Origin: Telopea speciosissima
Lineage: Eukaryota; Streptophyta; Magnoliopsida; Proteales; Proteaceae
Assembly (NCBI RefSeq): GCF_018873765.1
Contig: NC_057923.1
Coordinates: 10,304,413-10,368,412, forward strand
Reading direction: 5' to 3'
DNA: 64,000 nucleotides
Below the pieces are notes generated by a model. That model was not told where the DNA came from, ran no database searches, and saw nothing but the letters and a program-made list of their open reading frames with translations. The translations under genes and the position numbers were made by a program. Shown here in pieces: positions 42,339-54,353 of the stretch; position 1 is the stretch's first letter; each line of letters begins with the position of its first letter.

Positions 42339-43621
42339 CTCCCCCTCAAGTTGGAGCATGGAGATTAGAGATGCCCAACTTGGACCGTAGATACTGAAAT
42401 TGCTCACGGCCAAGAGACTTGGTGAATAAATCGGTCAATTGATCTTGGCTTGAAATCTTGGCCGGACGAAGAAATCCCTGTTGGATCTTGTCACGAACCA
42501 CATGACAGTCAATTTCGATATGCTTAGTGCGCTCGTAAAAGACCGGATTGGCGGCGATGTGGAGGGCCGCCGCATTATCACAATAAAGAGAGATTGGTGC
42601 GCTGATAGAGATGCCCAAATCATGTAAAAGATAAGAGAGCCATGTGAATTCGCAAGTTGCCACAGCCATATATGGCTCGATATTCAGCTTCAGCCGAGGA
42701 TCTAGAAACTGTGGTTTGCTTCTTGGTCTTCCATGAGATGGGGCTAGAGCCAATGAAAATACAGTATCCAGTTGTCGACCTGCGGGTCATTGGACAGCCG
42801 GCCCAATCAGAGTCATAATAGGCCCTTAAAGAGAGATGTGATTGGCGGGGAAAGAAAATGCCTTGCCCTGGTGTAGCCTTGATGTAGCGAAGTAACCGTA
42901 CGCCAGCATCAAGGTGTGGTTGTCGAGGTTGATGCATAAATTTATTCAAAATGTTTACTGTGTGCACAATGTCAGGTCTGGTAACCGTCAGATAGATTAA
43001 CCGACCGACCATCCGTCGATAAATAGAAGGGTCGGACAGAACATCACCCTTGAAATCAGATAACTTCAGATTCTGCTCCATAGGAAAATCTACAAGGCGA
43101 GCGCCAGTGAGGCCTGAGTCTGCAAGGATATCTAAGGCATATTTGTGTTGGGAGACATAGAGGCCTGATCTGGAATGTGCAATCTCAAGGCCGAGAAAAT
43201 ACTTGAGTGTCCCAAGGCCCTTGGTCTGGAATTTCTGACAAATGAGGTTCTTTACAGTGGTGATTGAAGAAATGTCAGAACCAGTTATGACGATGTCATC
43301 AACATATACCAGGACAAAAACAGAGGCGCCTTGCTGATGAAGGAAAAAAAGAGAATGATCAGCCTGAGATTGTGTGAAGCCGGAGTGCAATAAGGCCTTT
43401 GAGAACTTGGAGAACCAATTGTGAGAGGCCTGTTTGAGGCCGTACAAAGATTTTTACAAGCGACACACGAGGTTCTCCCCCTTTCGCCGATAACCTGGGG
43501 GGGGGGGAGTCATGTATACTTCCTCATCAAGATCCCCGTGCAAAAAAGCATTGTTTACATCTAATTGATGCAAAATCCAACCACGAGCAGCTGCAATGGC
43601 AAAGAGAGCGCGAACAGTTAC

Positions 43622-46296
43622 TGTTATACCCGCACCCCGGGAGTATAATTAATTATTAATTCTTCCCCGTGACGTGTAGTTATCACTGCCACGTATGCCG
43701 GTGAGTTGTTCTCACTGGTGGTCAAACCCAGCTATATTGACCATAGTACGAGTTTGCCTGTGGAAACTAGTCGGGACCACGGAGGTTGCACCTTGACATG
43801 TCAGGGGTAAGTAGTTGACCAAATTTGTTGTGTGCTTACTGCCCTCTCAAAGCCCTCGAAGTGTGGTCCAAAGGCCCTGACCTCTTATGGTGGGAACCAC
43901 CTTCCTACTCGCATCGGAGGCAAGGTTACTGGCTGCCTCCGACCCTGCATCCAATGCTGCTAACAAGGACCCTTGTGGGTGAGACCCTGTGGCTAAGGTG
44001 CTATTGGTGCCCTGCCATGTTTGACCCTACCCAAATAGACCCTAGGTTACACTTATGAGGCCTTATCCAAATAGACCAATAAAGGTGATTTCTATATGAG
44101 AGAGAGGGGTAAGACTATTCCTTAGTCTTTCTTTTTTTTTTCTTTCCTAACCTAATCGTGAAAGGAGAGGAGAGCTTTGAAGAGAGGAGGCGGCAAGGAG
44201 GAGAAGGAGGAGAAGGAAGGGAAGAAGAAGAAGGAAACGGCTGCTGGGTTTAGAGCTTTAAAGAGGGCATATCTTGTGTATCTCAGACCAGGTAAGCCAA
44301 GTGCCCCTTTCCCCCCTTTTTCTCTCTTTCCCCCTTGCTCGTTTGAGCTTGGGTGGTTCTTTGGTAGCAAACCCCAAGATGGGGATTTCTTTTTTTGGAA
44401 ACCCAAAGGGTTAGCTCGAGCCATGTGTAGTTTCCCCTTGTAGGATGCTATCCCATTTTCATTACAATCCTATAAAGACCTCTATTTGACCTCTTGCTGA
44501 ATCTATTTGATTCTAAAGCTTCAACCACCAAAGAAAACCCCAAATCTGGATTTTTGAGCTTTTGATCCTTTAAACCCCCTTAAATCTTTGAATGTTGGGT
44601 GTTTCTAAGACCCAAATAGACTCCAAGACACCCCTCCCTAGTCCCTTGAGGCTTAGAGAACCAAATGGGACAACCCTGGGGTTTTAAAGACCTTGAAATC
44701 ACACTTGGATTGCATCGGAGGCAAGACTGCGTGAGTCCGATGTTTGCCTCCGATGTGTCCTGAGCCTGCAGGGAAGGTCGGAGGCAAGGTCGAAGGCAAG
44801 ACTGCGTGAGTCCGATGTTTGCCTCCGATGTGTCCTGAGCTGCAGGGAAGGTCGGAGGCAAGGTCGGAGGCAAGGCTGCGTGAGTCCGATGTTTGCCTCC
44901 GATGTGGCTGAGCTCGCGGGAAGGTCGGAGGCAAGCCGCTGAGTCCGACGTTGCCTCCGATGCAGTTTTAAGGCTTATAACTTATGTAAACTGTGGGGTT
45001 TCTCTATGAGGCCTCCCCTACACTCTCTCACACTCTTATTCACTTCCATAGGCGCCAACATATGTGCAATGGGGTGATTTTGAGCTGGAATCGTTGCGCT
45101 TATACAAATTCCATTTGAAGTAATTGGTGAGTGGGTTTGGGTGACTGTTTGAGCTTGTTTACTATTGCTTATTCATGCATTTATGAATTATATTGTGACA
45201 TTATCATTCAAGCATGATTGCATATTTGCATTTATTCTTATTCGATGATGATGATTTGGATGATATGGATTTGTGTTGGGTTACGGTGCCGGGAAGTACT
45301 GGCACCGGAACCCCCGAATTACGTGGAATTGTATATTACATCTCATTCTTACCTGTATGCGCCGTGTTGTGCTGGTACCCGGGGGTTAGATGGAATGGGA
45401 CGTTGACACACCCGAATGTACCTCTCAACACGATAGGATTCATATGGTATATCTGTGGTTAGGCTCAGTTCCCTATGCTACGACCCTTACCAACAGGGGT
45501 TTAGGTGTTGGGTAGCCAGAGCACCTGCTGCTTGTGGAGAGTTAGAGAGGCCAGGCCAGGGGTAGTAATGGTTATCGGGGTCTGCCTCTGGGTGGTGATG
45601 ATTACGACCGGCGCGGGCTCCATAGTAATAATTGAGGTTGCATTGTGGTGAGAATGGAAGGATCCACAGTGTCTTCCCGAGTTATTGCAGTAGCATATAC
45701 CCATTGACTTAGCATTGTGTGTTAGGTGGTAAATGAATTAATAAGGGCATGCACCATGGACTATTTGTGATTATGTGAGTGTGCATCCCCTTTTCTCTCT
45801 CACTAGCTCGGTGGAGCTAACCCCCGTGTACACATTCTTTTTTGATTTGGATGCAGATGATACTGTGGAGTCAGAGACCGTGACTAAGGATCATGGCGAT
45901 GGTTGCCCATGATGATTGTGCTTATGGGCTATACTGTTACTTGGGATCGTTCCCGTTTTATTATTTTTGAGCATTGTGTTTTGTATAAACTTTTATGTTT
46001 TACCTTTTTGGTAGCTACTTGATGGTCATAGGAATTTTGTAACTATGTTACTTATTATCATTAGCCAATGAACATCTTATAGTTATTTCTTTTACGCTTC
46101 CGCAAACTCTGACCTATCTTGGAATGTAATATTCCTTTGTCTTTCGCACTCTGATATTATTATATTGTAATATTAGTTTATGACTGTGAGTTGGCCACTG
46201 CATCGAGATCCTGGCGGTGAGGTGGGATGACGCGCGTGTCACCCCAATCATACCCTGATATTGTATTTTATCCCTTGTCGGGATAGGGGTGTGACA
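43622..46296. mobile_element. Solo LTR (probably Gypsy, Tekay/Del-like) nested in copia
   Basis: The inserted DNA starts TGTTATACCC and ends GGGGTGTGACA, so the outermost bases are TG...CA with short inverted ends (TGTYAYACCC). It is flanked by 5-bp GTTAC on both sides (43617-43621 and 46297-46301), which proves insertion into the copia coding frame. No gag, pol or primer site is present inside, and 2675 bp is long for a single LTR, matching the large LTRs of Tekay/Del chromoviruses. A full element whose LTRs recombined is the simplest explanation. Family name is an inference from length and ends. Confidence 0.75.
44713..44963. repeat. Minisatellite of about 75-bp units inside the solo LTR
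   Basis: About 3.4 units, each with GCGTGAGTCCGATGTTTGCC and GCAGGGAAGGTCGGAGGCAA. Each unit contains an inverted pair ATCGGAGGCAA / TTGCCTCCGAT, so units can fold. Spacing between matching points is 75, 74 and about 61 bp. Confidence 0.85.
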
Positions 46297-47238
46297 GTTA
46301 CTAATTTTGCAATGGGGGTAAAGGTGTCGTGATAATCAACCCCCTCAATTTGGGTATACCCTTTGGCCACAAGGTGTGCCTTATAACGTTCAATGGAACC
46401 GTCAGAGTGCCTTTTGATTTTATAGACCCAATTAGAGCCGATGACTCGCTTGCCAGGGCGTAATGGGACCATGGTCCAGGTGGCGTTGTTCTCAAGGGCC
46501 ACAATTTCAGCGTGCATAGCATCACGCCACTCCTGTAACTTCATAGCTTCTGTAAAATTTGCAAGTTCACTAGTGACAGATAGAGAGCTAAGAAAGGAAA
46601 AGTGATTAGGACTAAAACGATCATATGATAAGAAATTAGAGAGAGGGTGAGAAGTACCTGAACCAACAGTAAAGGAAGAGTCTGCACGGGCAGCGAAAAC
46701 ATAGAAGTCCTCAAGGTAAATGGGTGGGGTACATGTGCAGGGTGGTAAGGTTCTCTTAGTTGGATCAGTTGGGTTGGGGTGGTTAGGAGATGGTGGATGG
46801 TTGGTGTCGGCAAGGACGGGGGGAGGGGGTATGTCAGATTCGGGGGGTGTGGGAGGCTGTGGAGAATCGACAATAATAAGATCGGTGGGTGTAGGTGGGG
46901 TTGGGGTGGTGGTTGTAGGAGGGGGTGGAGACCAATCAGGGTCATGGGTGGGGGGGGGGGGGAAGAGGTAGAACAGGGGATGGCGAAGTGGGGGTAAGCA
47001 TGTTGTAAGGAAAGATTGATTCATGGAAGAGGACATCACTTGAAACATAAATTTTGTGAGTAGTGAGATCAAAAATTCTATAGCCCTTCTAACCATAGGG
47101 GTACCCAACAAATATACCTGGGGAGGCACGCTGATCAAATTTATGTTTAACAGTGGGGTTGTGACCAAAACAAAGACATCCAAACACACGAAGGGTAGAT
47201 AAAATGGGATTTTTGTGAAAAAGGACCTCATAGGGTGT

Positions 47239-48399
47239 TTAATGGTTGAGTACGGGGGTAGGTAAGCGGTTGATGAGAAAAGCAGCGGTGAGGATACATT
47301 CCCCCCAAAAAGATAAGGGTAGATTAGCTTGAAAGCGTAAAGCCCGTGCAATGGTGAGTAAATGACGATGTTTACGCTCCACAACAGCATTTTGCTGTGG
47401 AGTGTGAACACAACTGGATTGGTGTATTACCCCCAATGAGCGAAAATAATCAAAATTTTGATTATTAAAGAAATCTCGGGCATTGTCTGATCGTATTTTA
47501 CAAACCGGAACATTAAATTGGGTTTGAACCATAGCCATAAAATAACAAAGAAGTGTAGACACATCAGATTTGTGATTCATCAAATAAACCCAAGTACTCC
47601 TAGAAAAGTCATCAATCACAGTTAAAAAATACCGTGCACAAGTATGAGATGGAATACCAAAGGGTCCCCAAACATCAACATGAATCAATTCAAAACAACA
47701 TGCAGTATTAATAGTGCTAGAAGGAAATGGTAGGCGAGTTTGTTTAGCTAAGGGGCAAACAGTGCAAGTGCACTTCTTGGAAAAAACAATATTATTATCT
47801 AAAGATTTTAAAGTAGGAAATAAAGATGTAGTCGGGTGACCAAGGCACCAATGCTAAAGGTCAAAGTGGGATCCTGTGACAGTTGCAACAGTGAAAGCAG
47901 GCGTGGAGTCCAAGAGGTAGAGGCCACCATGTTTCCTACCCGTCGCAAAAATCTTCATCGTTTGTTGGTCCTGAAAAACATAAGAGGAGTTAGAGAAAAT
48001 GACATGGAGATTGGAATCACTAGTGAGTTGGCTGAGAGATAACAAATTACATTTAAAATGAGGGACATGTAAAACATTATGCTGAGTTAGATGAGGAAAA
48101 AGTTGGACGCTGCCAACATGGGCTACAGGAGTGTTGGTGCCAGTGGGCAGACCAATACAAAAATTGGGGCATGCTTTAGTATAGGAAGAAAAAAGGGATA
48201 GATCACAGATCATATGATTGGTGGCACCACTGTCAATAATCCAATAGGGTTGCGAATTGACCGTGAAACAAGAGGAGTTACCTGCAAAGTTTGCCAAGCC
48301 ATGGGAGTTACCAGAGGGAAGTAAGGCCAAAAGTTGTTGCACTTGTTCGGCTGTGAATGACGGCGATCCACTGGTTGGACCGACAGCAGGGTCATCCAA
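47239..48399 (-). pseudogene. copia protease and integrase, broken
   Basis: The 48399-47854 frame has the aspartic protease motif WIIDSGATNHM. The 47688-47239 frame has the integrase core: Asp in MIHVDVWGPF, Asp in IRSDNARDFF and Glu in VVERKHRHLL. It ends at a TAA placed where a Lys codon is expected, so the polyprotein is truncated here. Coding continues beyond the stop in another frame. Confidence 0.85.
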
Positions 48400-48410
48400 T
48401 GGAGAAGAAG

Positions 48411-49382
48411 CTATGTTGGCACGATGAGGGGACTGTGTGTATCAGGATGCCGAACCAGATCCACGACCACCGGTGGTAAAGCCACCACGGTTGGCTGAAG
48501 AGCCATCGCGAGGGAACCCGGGGGGTACCCATATAATTTAAAACAGCGGGAATTGGAATGGCCGTCAACGTTGCAGTGAGTGCAATGGTATTTCGGACGT
48601 GAGCTATTGTCCGATTTGGAAGATGATCTTGGATTCGCTTGAGTCGTCATGGCAGCATGCTCTGGTTGAGGATGCCGAGAATCGTTAAGGTTCGTTGACG
48701 CTCTTCATGAAGGAGAAGAGAGTAGGCTCTGTTAACGGATGGAAGGGGATCCATTAATAACAGTTGGCTGCGGACAGCGGCATATGAGTCGTTGAGTCCC
48801 TGTAAGAAGTCCATCAAATGATCTTCAGCCAAGAGTGTATTGAGAGGTGCAAGAGCATTGCATGTGCAAACTGGCAAGGCACGATAAGAGGCCAGTTCAT
48901 CGCGCAAAGCTTTGAGATTGGTGTAATATTGGGAGATGGAACCAGTGTCTTGGCTGAGAGTAGCAATGGCCCGACGGATTTCGAAGATCGTTGGAGCATT
49001 TCCTTGAGAAAATCGATCAAGGAGTTCTTTCCAAATTTCAGCAGCATTATTGTTCCACATCAGGCTGTTTGCAATGGCCGGGGACGTGGAATGAATGAGC
49101 CACGATGTCACCATACTTTTGCATCGAAGCTAGGCAGAGAGGGTCGGTTCTGTAGCAGGTTTGGTGATGGTTCCATTGATGAAACTGATCTTAATTATTT
49201 TTGGCCTGAAGAGCCATTGTAACAGCTCGGCTCTAGGTGGGGTAGTTGTCACAGGTGAGGAGCTGGGTCACCAAGGGACTGCCAGGTTGGTCGGATGAAT
49301 GTAAGAAGTATGGAGAAGAGGGATCAGCCGTGGGAATGACATTGCTGGAAGCAGTAGCAGCAGCTTGGTGTTCTCCAGCCAT
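48411..49382 (-). pseudogene. copia gag, broken
   Basis: Starts at the ATG at 49382. A TAG interrupts it early, where a Trp codon is expected, and the frame shifts nearby. The longest open part (49114-48647) contains LLDRFSQGNAPTIFEIRR and LMDFLQGLNDSY, typical of plant copia gag. A CCHC zinc knuckle (CTHCNVDGHSNSRC) follows in another frame at about 48590-48545. It would form the particle and bind RNA if intact. Confidence 0.85.
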
Positions 49383-49417
49383 TGGAAAAAAATGGATCGA
49401 CTAGACTGATACCATGA

Positions 49418-49679
49418 TAAGAAAATAGAATTTAGAGAATCCGTTGAGGTGAAAACTTCACTTAATTATTCTATGAACTATTGTGTGGTTATATACAGAA
49501 AATACAAAGAATCCTTGGAGAAAATCTCTCCAAGATAAAATCTATCTTCCTATAATGGGGAAGGGAGATAATAAGGAAAGAATAAAGGAATATCTAATAC
49601 AGTTACAGATTTACAAGAGAAGAATTAGGAGAAGATAAGGTTGGTGAGATAAGGTTGGTGAGCTGGGCGTGCGCTAATA
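49418..49679 (-). repeat. 5' LTR of copia element
   Basis: 262 bp; differs from the 3' LTR by four substitutions and by a 14-bp tandem copy of GATAAGGTTGGTGA. Confidence 0.93.
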
Positions 49680-49815
49680 CATAAAGTTTCTCAAGACAGT
49701 AAATGACTAATATTAGAAAGGGAAAGAGACTGGACTAGGCACGCAATATCTTAGTGGGTTAGATCTTAAAGCCTCGTAGTCATACCAAATAATCAGTTCC
49801 AGACCTAGTTCTAAT

Positions 49816-50241
49816 CATAGTTGGAAAACTAGGTATTTTGACTATACTCATCTTTCAAAAATATCTGGTGATTTAGTTTTGTCAAACCCGATCAAGGCAA
49901 ATCACATATCAATGCATTTTGAGTTTATACCATTGAACACGAGAAGGGAGACGAGGAGTTGAGAGTTTCTTATTGTTCTAGAATATAGATTTACTAAAAG
50001 AATTGGGTCTTATTTAACTCAGACGATTTATACCATTGAACAAGAGAAGGGAGATGAGGAGTTGAGAGTTTCTTGCTGTTTTAGAATATAGATTTACTAA
50101 AAGAATTGGGTTTGATTTAACTACTCAGACGATTTACAACCAAGTCTTGTTTTTTACCTTGACCTAGTCTACATGATTTTTGACCAAGTGTTCCAAAATT
50201 TTGACTCATCTTGACTAGTCAAAACCCGATTTCCAACTATG
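49816..50241. mobile_element. hAT-type MITE, 426 bp
   Basis: Starts CATAGTTGGAAAACTAGG and ends TTTCCAACTATG. The 8-bp flanks GTTCTAAT (49808-49815) and GTTCCAAT (50242-50249) differ once. The ends resemble those of the 802-bp element at 18.8 kb (CATAGTTCTAAAACTCG). Inside is a direct repeat of about 100 bp with 103-bp spacing (49926 and 50029). Confidence 0.8.
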
Positions 50242-50249
50242 GTTCCAAT

Positions 50250-50700
50250 CCCAACAATATGGTTTTGGTTGGTTGTAAGGGAAATAAAGAGTAGGGAAGT
50301 GAAAACAAATCAATTACTAAAGTGGAAATTTCTTTGATTTTTACCTCACATGGTTGTGTAATTATTTCAAAACATATTAAATTTAGTTTATTTTGCAGTC
50401 GAATTCTTTTTATTTAAAACGCAAAAAACATAATTACCATTTACCAAATATAACATAAATTTAATTAGATTAATTACAAAAAAAAAGTTCCTTTTTGAAA
50501 TGGATTTTACTTTCCTAAACCATTTGTGTAGCGTCCTTTTCCTTGCAACCAAATTCCTGAGGTTCTTACCCCCCCTCCAATGTGTGTGAGCGTGTGTACC
50601 TACGCTTAGTCGCTTAGACACAACCCGATGCAAAAAGATCGTTGCACCCCTGGACCTTTTTACCTTTATCAAATATGGCATGATTTTAAATAGATTACAT
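50250..50700. other. Spacer, no gene seen
   Basis: Only overlapping short frames without recognisable motifs. Confidence 0.4.
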
Positions 50701-51209
50701 TAGGGTTGCAAATTTGGCCCTGTCGGCCTGAACCTGCCCTGACCTGCCCTAAGCCCGAATAGGGTTTGGGCTGAGATATTTGGCCCTCAGGGCGGTTCAG
50801 GGCTGGAAATTTCTGGTCCTGAGTCAGGGTCGGATCAAGCCAGGGTTGAGGCCTCGGGCTAAGCCTAGCCCAGCCCAGCCCAGCCCAGCCCGACCCTATT
50901 TTAAGTTATACTATAAAATGTATATTATAAACTTGAAACGTCACCCACATTTTATTATATAATATAGATAATAAGTGATATAATATATTTTATTATAGTG
51001 TTATTTTACGAAAAATTGATAATTTTCTCCCCGACCCATTCCAACCCATACATTTCCTTCCCCCTCCCCATGATTAGGGCTAATCATGATCAACCTGGCC
51101 CGACCTTGAGCTAAGTTAGGATCGCGTCGGGCCTGGCCCAACTAAGGGGACTCAGGGTTGGACTAGGGTTCTACAAAGCCCGGCCCAACTCAGCCCTATT
51201 GCAGCCCTA
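50701..51209. mobile_element. hAT-type MITE, GC-rich 'AGCCC' family, 509 bp
   Basis: Ends TAGGGTTGCAA and TTGCAGCCCTA are inverted repeats, and 8-bp flanks GATTACAT (50693-50700) and GGTTACAT (51210-51217) differ once. The arms are made of GGCCCTG / AGCCCAGCCC words and an AT-rich core separates them. Related material without clear ends occurs at 7264-7362 and 53720-54353. Confidence 0.85.
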
Positions 51210-52434
51210 GGTTACATGATCATAATTACAATTTTTTTCCCATTTTGTTTCCTAAAAATGATTTCACTTTCTCAGATCACTTTCCTTCACTTCCATTTAC
51301 TTGTCATCAAACGTTGCATGTATTTATGAGCATGTGGTAGAATTGACAGACCTGTCACCTGGTGGCCCAACGACCCCAACCCAACTCCTTTGCTGCCTAG
51401 CTATGTTTAAAAAGCCACTTTAGTCTTTAGCTTTAAAAAGATTCTTTACAACCATGGCAATATATAGTGAGTCACGGGACTCCATCCGACCCGTTTCCGA
51501 GTAAAGCGGTCTTGGCATTAAATGGTTAAATGGAAGGACCTCCAATTCTTCAATGCACCGACCAGAGCTGTTGAACGTTGGAGAACGTACCTTAACATAT
51601 TCACACCGGCCGGTTCGACCCATGGTTAAACAACAACAAAACATCAATAAATTCAACCTTATTTCAATTTAATGGAGTCAGCTACATAGATCCAAACAAA
51701 ATAAAGTAAGAAAACTTCGATATAAACAAGGAAAAAAGAAAAAGAAAAATGACACATGAAAAATTAAAAAAAATAAGGGAAAAAGATATTTGTTTGGGAG
51801 TGTGGCCTCCACCAATACTCTCATGAATCTATCTCTCTCTTCCCCATATGAAAAGATTGCTTTTTAAAAAATAAATAGAAAGATGAAAGATGTAAATAAA
51901 AGGAAAAAGACACAACCCAAACAAGTAAAGAGAATCTCAGTTAATTGGAGTCTACTAAATGGATCTTTGCCCTCCATTAGGCTCTATTCAAGATCATACT
52001 TAGTACAAGACTTAGACTATGCATATCTTCCTTACAACTTCTCTTATGATCATTTTAAACCAATCGTAACTCTTTTAGCTTATTCAATCGAAAATATATC
52101 ACTCTTCCTTAATTACTATGACATCCCTAGGTCTCCGTTGCATATAACCATATCACTCCGTTGAATATGACCCATGATTAATTGGACTCAATTACTCCAA
52201 TCCAGAGGAGTGGAACTAGTGGAATAGTACAAGTTCCCTCACACAGAAAATTATCCTCTCCAATTCCTTGAAGCGTGGCAGTGCGACAGTGCTACGTAGA
52301 GTTGTCGACACTTGACAGTTGCTGCATCCAACTACCCACTCTTTCATTCAGGCCTTCAGGCTCTGCTTAATTACACATTAAATACCCATATTTAATATCC
52401 CACCAGTGCATGTACCATTTCACTTTTCAACTAC
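51210..52434. other. Upstream region of the major-latex-protein gene
   Basis: AT-rich; contains one arm of the GGGAGTGTGG foldback family (51778-51850) and no recognised exon. Confidence 0.45.
51778..51850. repeat. Single arm of GGGAGTGTGG foldback family
   Basis: GGGAAAAAGATATTTG then GGGAGTGTGGCCTCCACCAA and ACTCTCATGAATCTATCTCT match the left arm of the element at 7.75 kb. The opposite arm is absent, so this is a truncated copy. Confidence 0.5.
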
Positions 52435-52443
52435 TATAAATAT
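52435..52443 (+). promoter_or_regulatory. TATA box of major-latex-protein gene
   Basis: CTACTATAAATATG lies about 110 bp before the ATG at 52550, in a position and context normal for plant promoters. Confidence 0.65.
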
Positions 52444-52549
52444 GAACTTCTTGTTCCATCAGTGATCCACCATACTCGTCCATTCATCGATAGTTCTCTC
52501 TCTTTACAACACATATTGTTGTGCTGTGAATTCAAAGAAAGATCTTATA

Positions 52550-53415
52550 ATGGGTTCCAATGGGAAGCTGGAAGTGGAGATGGAGTTGAAGTCCAGTGCA
52601 GATAAGTTCTGGGAAAGCATAAGAGACTCCACCAACCTGTTCCCCAAGATTTTCCCCACCCATTACAAGAGCATTGAAGTCCTCGAGGGAGATGGCAAGT
52701 CTGTTGGCTCCATCAGGCTCTTGACTTACGCCCAAGGTAATTCATTCATCAAAACTATTGTTGATCTCTTCTGTTCATTCCTGTTGAGGTTTTAGTGTCT
52801 TGACTTTTGATGATGGAAAATTTTTAAAGGACTATATGGGTATTTCAGTAAATTTTTTGTATAGGATTTCGTTATAAATCTGTAGCGAGAGTTTTTTCTC
52901 TGTATTGCAAATCTGAGAGAGGTGTGAGGAACGAACGACTGTAACCTTATTCTCCATTGATAGTGAAACAGATCTCATCTCATCTCATCGTGAACATAGA
53001 CAATTTTGTCAAACTACGTAAATCTTTGTGCGCATTGTATACTTGTGTTTGCGATTTCCATTCTTCTCTGCATCGTGTTAGGTTTTACACATTCCATGAC
53101 TTTAATTGCTAATTACTGTGATCTTTTTTGTATATAAAAGTAGAGATACCAGGGGTGAAGTTTGCGAAGGAGAAGATCGATGCAGTGGATGAGGCAGGGA
53201 AGGAAGTGGAATACAGTGTGATTGATGGAGATGTTGCGCATTTCTACAAACATTTCAAGGCCAAGCTGGTAGTTATCCCCAAGGGTGAAGGGAGCTCAGT
53301 GAAATGGTCATGTGAGTTCGAGAAAGCAAGTGGTGATGTTCCTGATCCACACCTCGTCAAAGACTTTGCTGTCCACAACTTCCGAGCATTGGATGACTAC
53401 CTTCTCAAGGCCTAG
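52550..53415 (+). CDS. Major latex protein (MLP) / Bet v 1-fold protein
   Basis: Exons 52550-52736 and 53141-53415 join across a 404-bp GT-AG intron at phase 1 to give 153 residues, the usual MLP length. The start MGSNGKLEVEMELKSSADKF was chosen over an upstream in-frame Met because MLPs begin this way. The protein has the family landmarks SIEVLEGDGKSVGSIRL, then EEAGKEVEYS-like DAVDEAGKEVEYSVIDGD, KGEGSSVKWSCEFEKA and a C-terminal helix with FAVHNFRALDDYLLKA. The Bet v 1 fold makes a hydrophobic cavity for small ligands; in MLPs ligand and role vary (stress responses, binding of hydrophobic compounds, transport in sap). The protein is cytosolic with no signal peptide. The intron position is the one conserved in the family. 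The gene looks intact. Confidence 0.92.
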
Positions 53416-53719
53416 CTAGGCCCGCCCTTAATTAATTATTACGTAATAAGGCCCCAGGTGTCCTCATAGAGGCTGCTGCCTGCAGTTATTGCCTAATAAA
53501 TATTGTAGTAAATAACATCAAGTCTGTGAAAGAGAGAGTGCGATTGTCTATGTACGTACGCACAAATTCGTGTTTGTTTGTTTTCAATTGGCTTAAAGTA
53601 ATCGTACTTCATGTTCGTCACTTCAACTCACTCCATGGTATAGTTCCCCCTCCCCCCCCCCACCCCGCCCTTTTCTACCCAAAAAAGGTATAGTTCCCCT
53701 TATTTGGATTAGTTTTTGC

Positions 53720-54353
53720 CATAAACAGGGCCGGGTTGGGTTGGGTTTTTTAAAACTCTAATTCAATCCTGAGTCCTCTTCAACCTTGAGTCCTCTTTGT
53801 TCAACCCAAGCCCAATCCAGGACTGAGATATCCCAGTCCAGTCCTAACCCTGCAGGCTCAACCCAGCCCAGCCCAGCTTAGCTCGATCATGATTTTTGCC
53901 AAGGGTAGGGTTGACTCTGATTTTTCCTAGGGCATGGTTGGCCTTGACTTGTCCTGCATTTTTGCCATTTACGTCGTCCTATACATTAAAAAAATGAGAC
54001 AAATGTGAATTAGGTATTGGTTTGTTTCATACTCAATTGATTATTAGACTTTTCATTAGGTTAAAAACTTAGACCAATCTTAAAATTGTAAATATTTGGG
54101 GTCAATAGATTATTAGCCATTTTTTTTGGATAAACCAATAGATAATTAGATATAAACTATAAATTGTACAGCATAACCTAACACAGGTTGGGCTAGGCTT
54201 AGCCCAAAGCCTCAACCTTGGTTCAGCCCGACCCCAATCCAGGACCTAAAATTTTCATTCCTAACCTACCCTCAAGGTTGAAAAAACCAGCCCAAGTCTT
54301 GTTCGGGCTCAAGCAGGGTAGGGCGGGCTCAGACCAACAAGGTCAAACTTACA
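53720..54353. repeat. Degraded relative of the GC-rich 'AGCCC' hAT-type MITE
   Basis: The left part has GGGCCGGGTTGGGTTGGGTT and CAACCCAGCCCAGCCCAGC; the right part has GGTTGGGCTAGGCTTAGCCC and ends CAAACTTACACCCCTAATT. The arms are inverted relative to each other around an AT-rich core, as at 50.7 kb, but no target duplication was found. Confidence 0.6.

Larger units (their letters stand above)
42346..47238 (-). pseudogene. copia reverse transcriptase and RNase H, split by an insertion
   Basis: The first part (to 46297) has a Pro-rich linker and then LQEWRDAMHAEIVALENN and VIGSNWVYKIKRHSDGS, the start of the copia reverse transcriptase. The frame is cut by the 43622-46296 insertion and resumes at 43616 with [24 protein letters not shown] follows before YGLKQ; then YVDDIVITG (the catalytic YxDD) and RNase H (CDNAAALHIAANPVFYERTK) follow. 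Confidence 0.88.
42091..49679 (-). mobile_element. Ty1/copia retrotransposon with nested insertion
   Basis: Direct LTRs at 42091-42338 (3') and 49418-49679 (5') flank gag, protease, integrase, reverse transcriptase and RNase H in copia order on the - strand. The primer site TGGTATCAGTCTAG (plus 49401-49414) follows the 5' LTR and the tract CTTGAGGGGGAG precedes the 3' LTR. Flanks CATAG and CATAA fit a 5-bp target duplication with one change. The LTRs differ by four substitutions and a 14-bp tandem duplication, so insertion is fairly recent. Stops in gag, integrase and reverse transcriptase, plus the 2.7-kb insertion at 43622-46296, make it defective. Without the insertion it would be about 4.9 kb, normal for copia. 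Confidence 0.95.

Noticed and set aside
44152-44443. Two overlapping proteins in the solo LTR
   Set aside because: Both strands are open because the DNA is purine-rich; no motif.
43622-46296. Mutator-like insertion with 9-bp ACAGTTACT duplication
   Set aside because: The 9-bp match arises because the element starts TGT and ends ACA next to GTTAC; TG...CA ends and a restored copia frame favour a 5-bp LTR-type duplication.
46541-46997. Pro-rich and Gly-rich proteins
   Set aside because: Frames opposite or shifted relative to the Pro-rich linker of the copia polyprotein.
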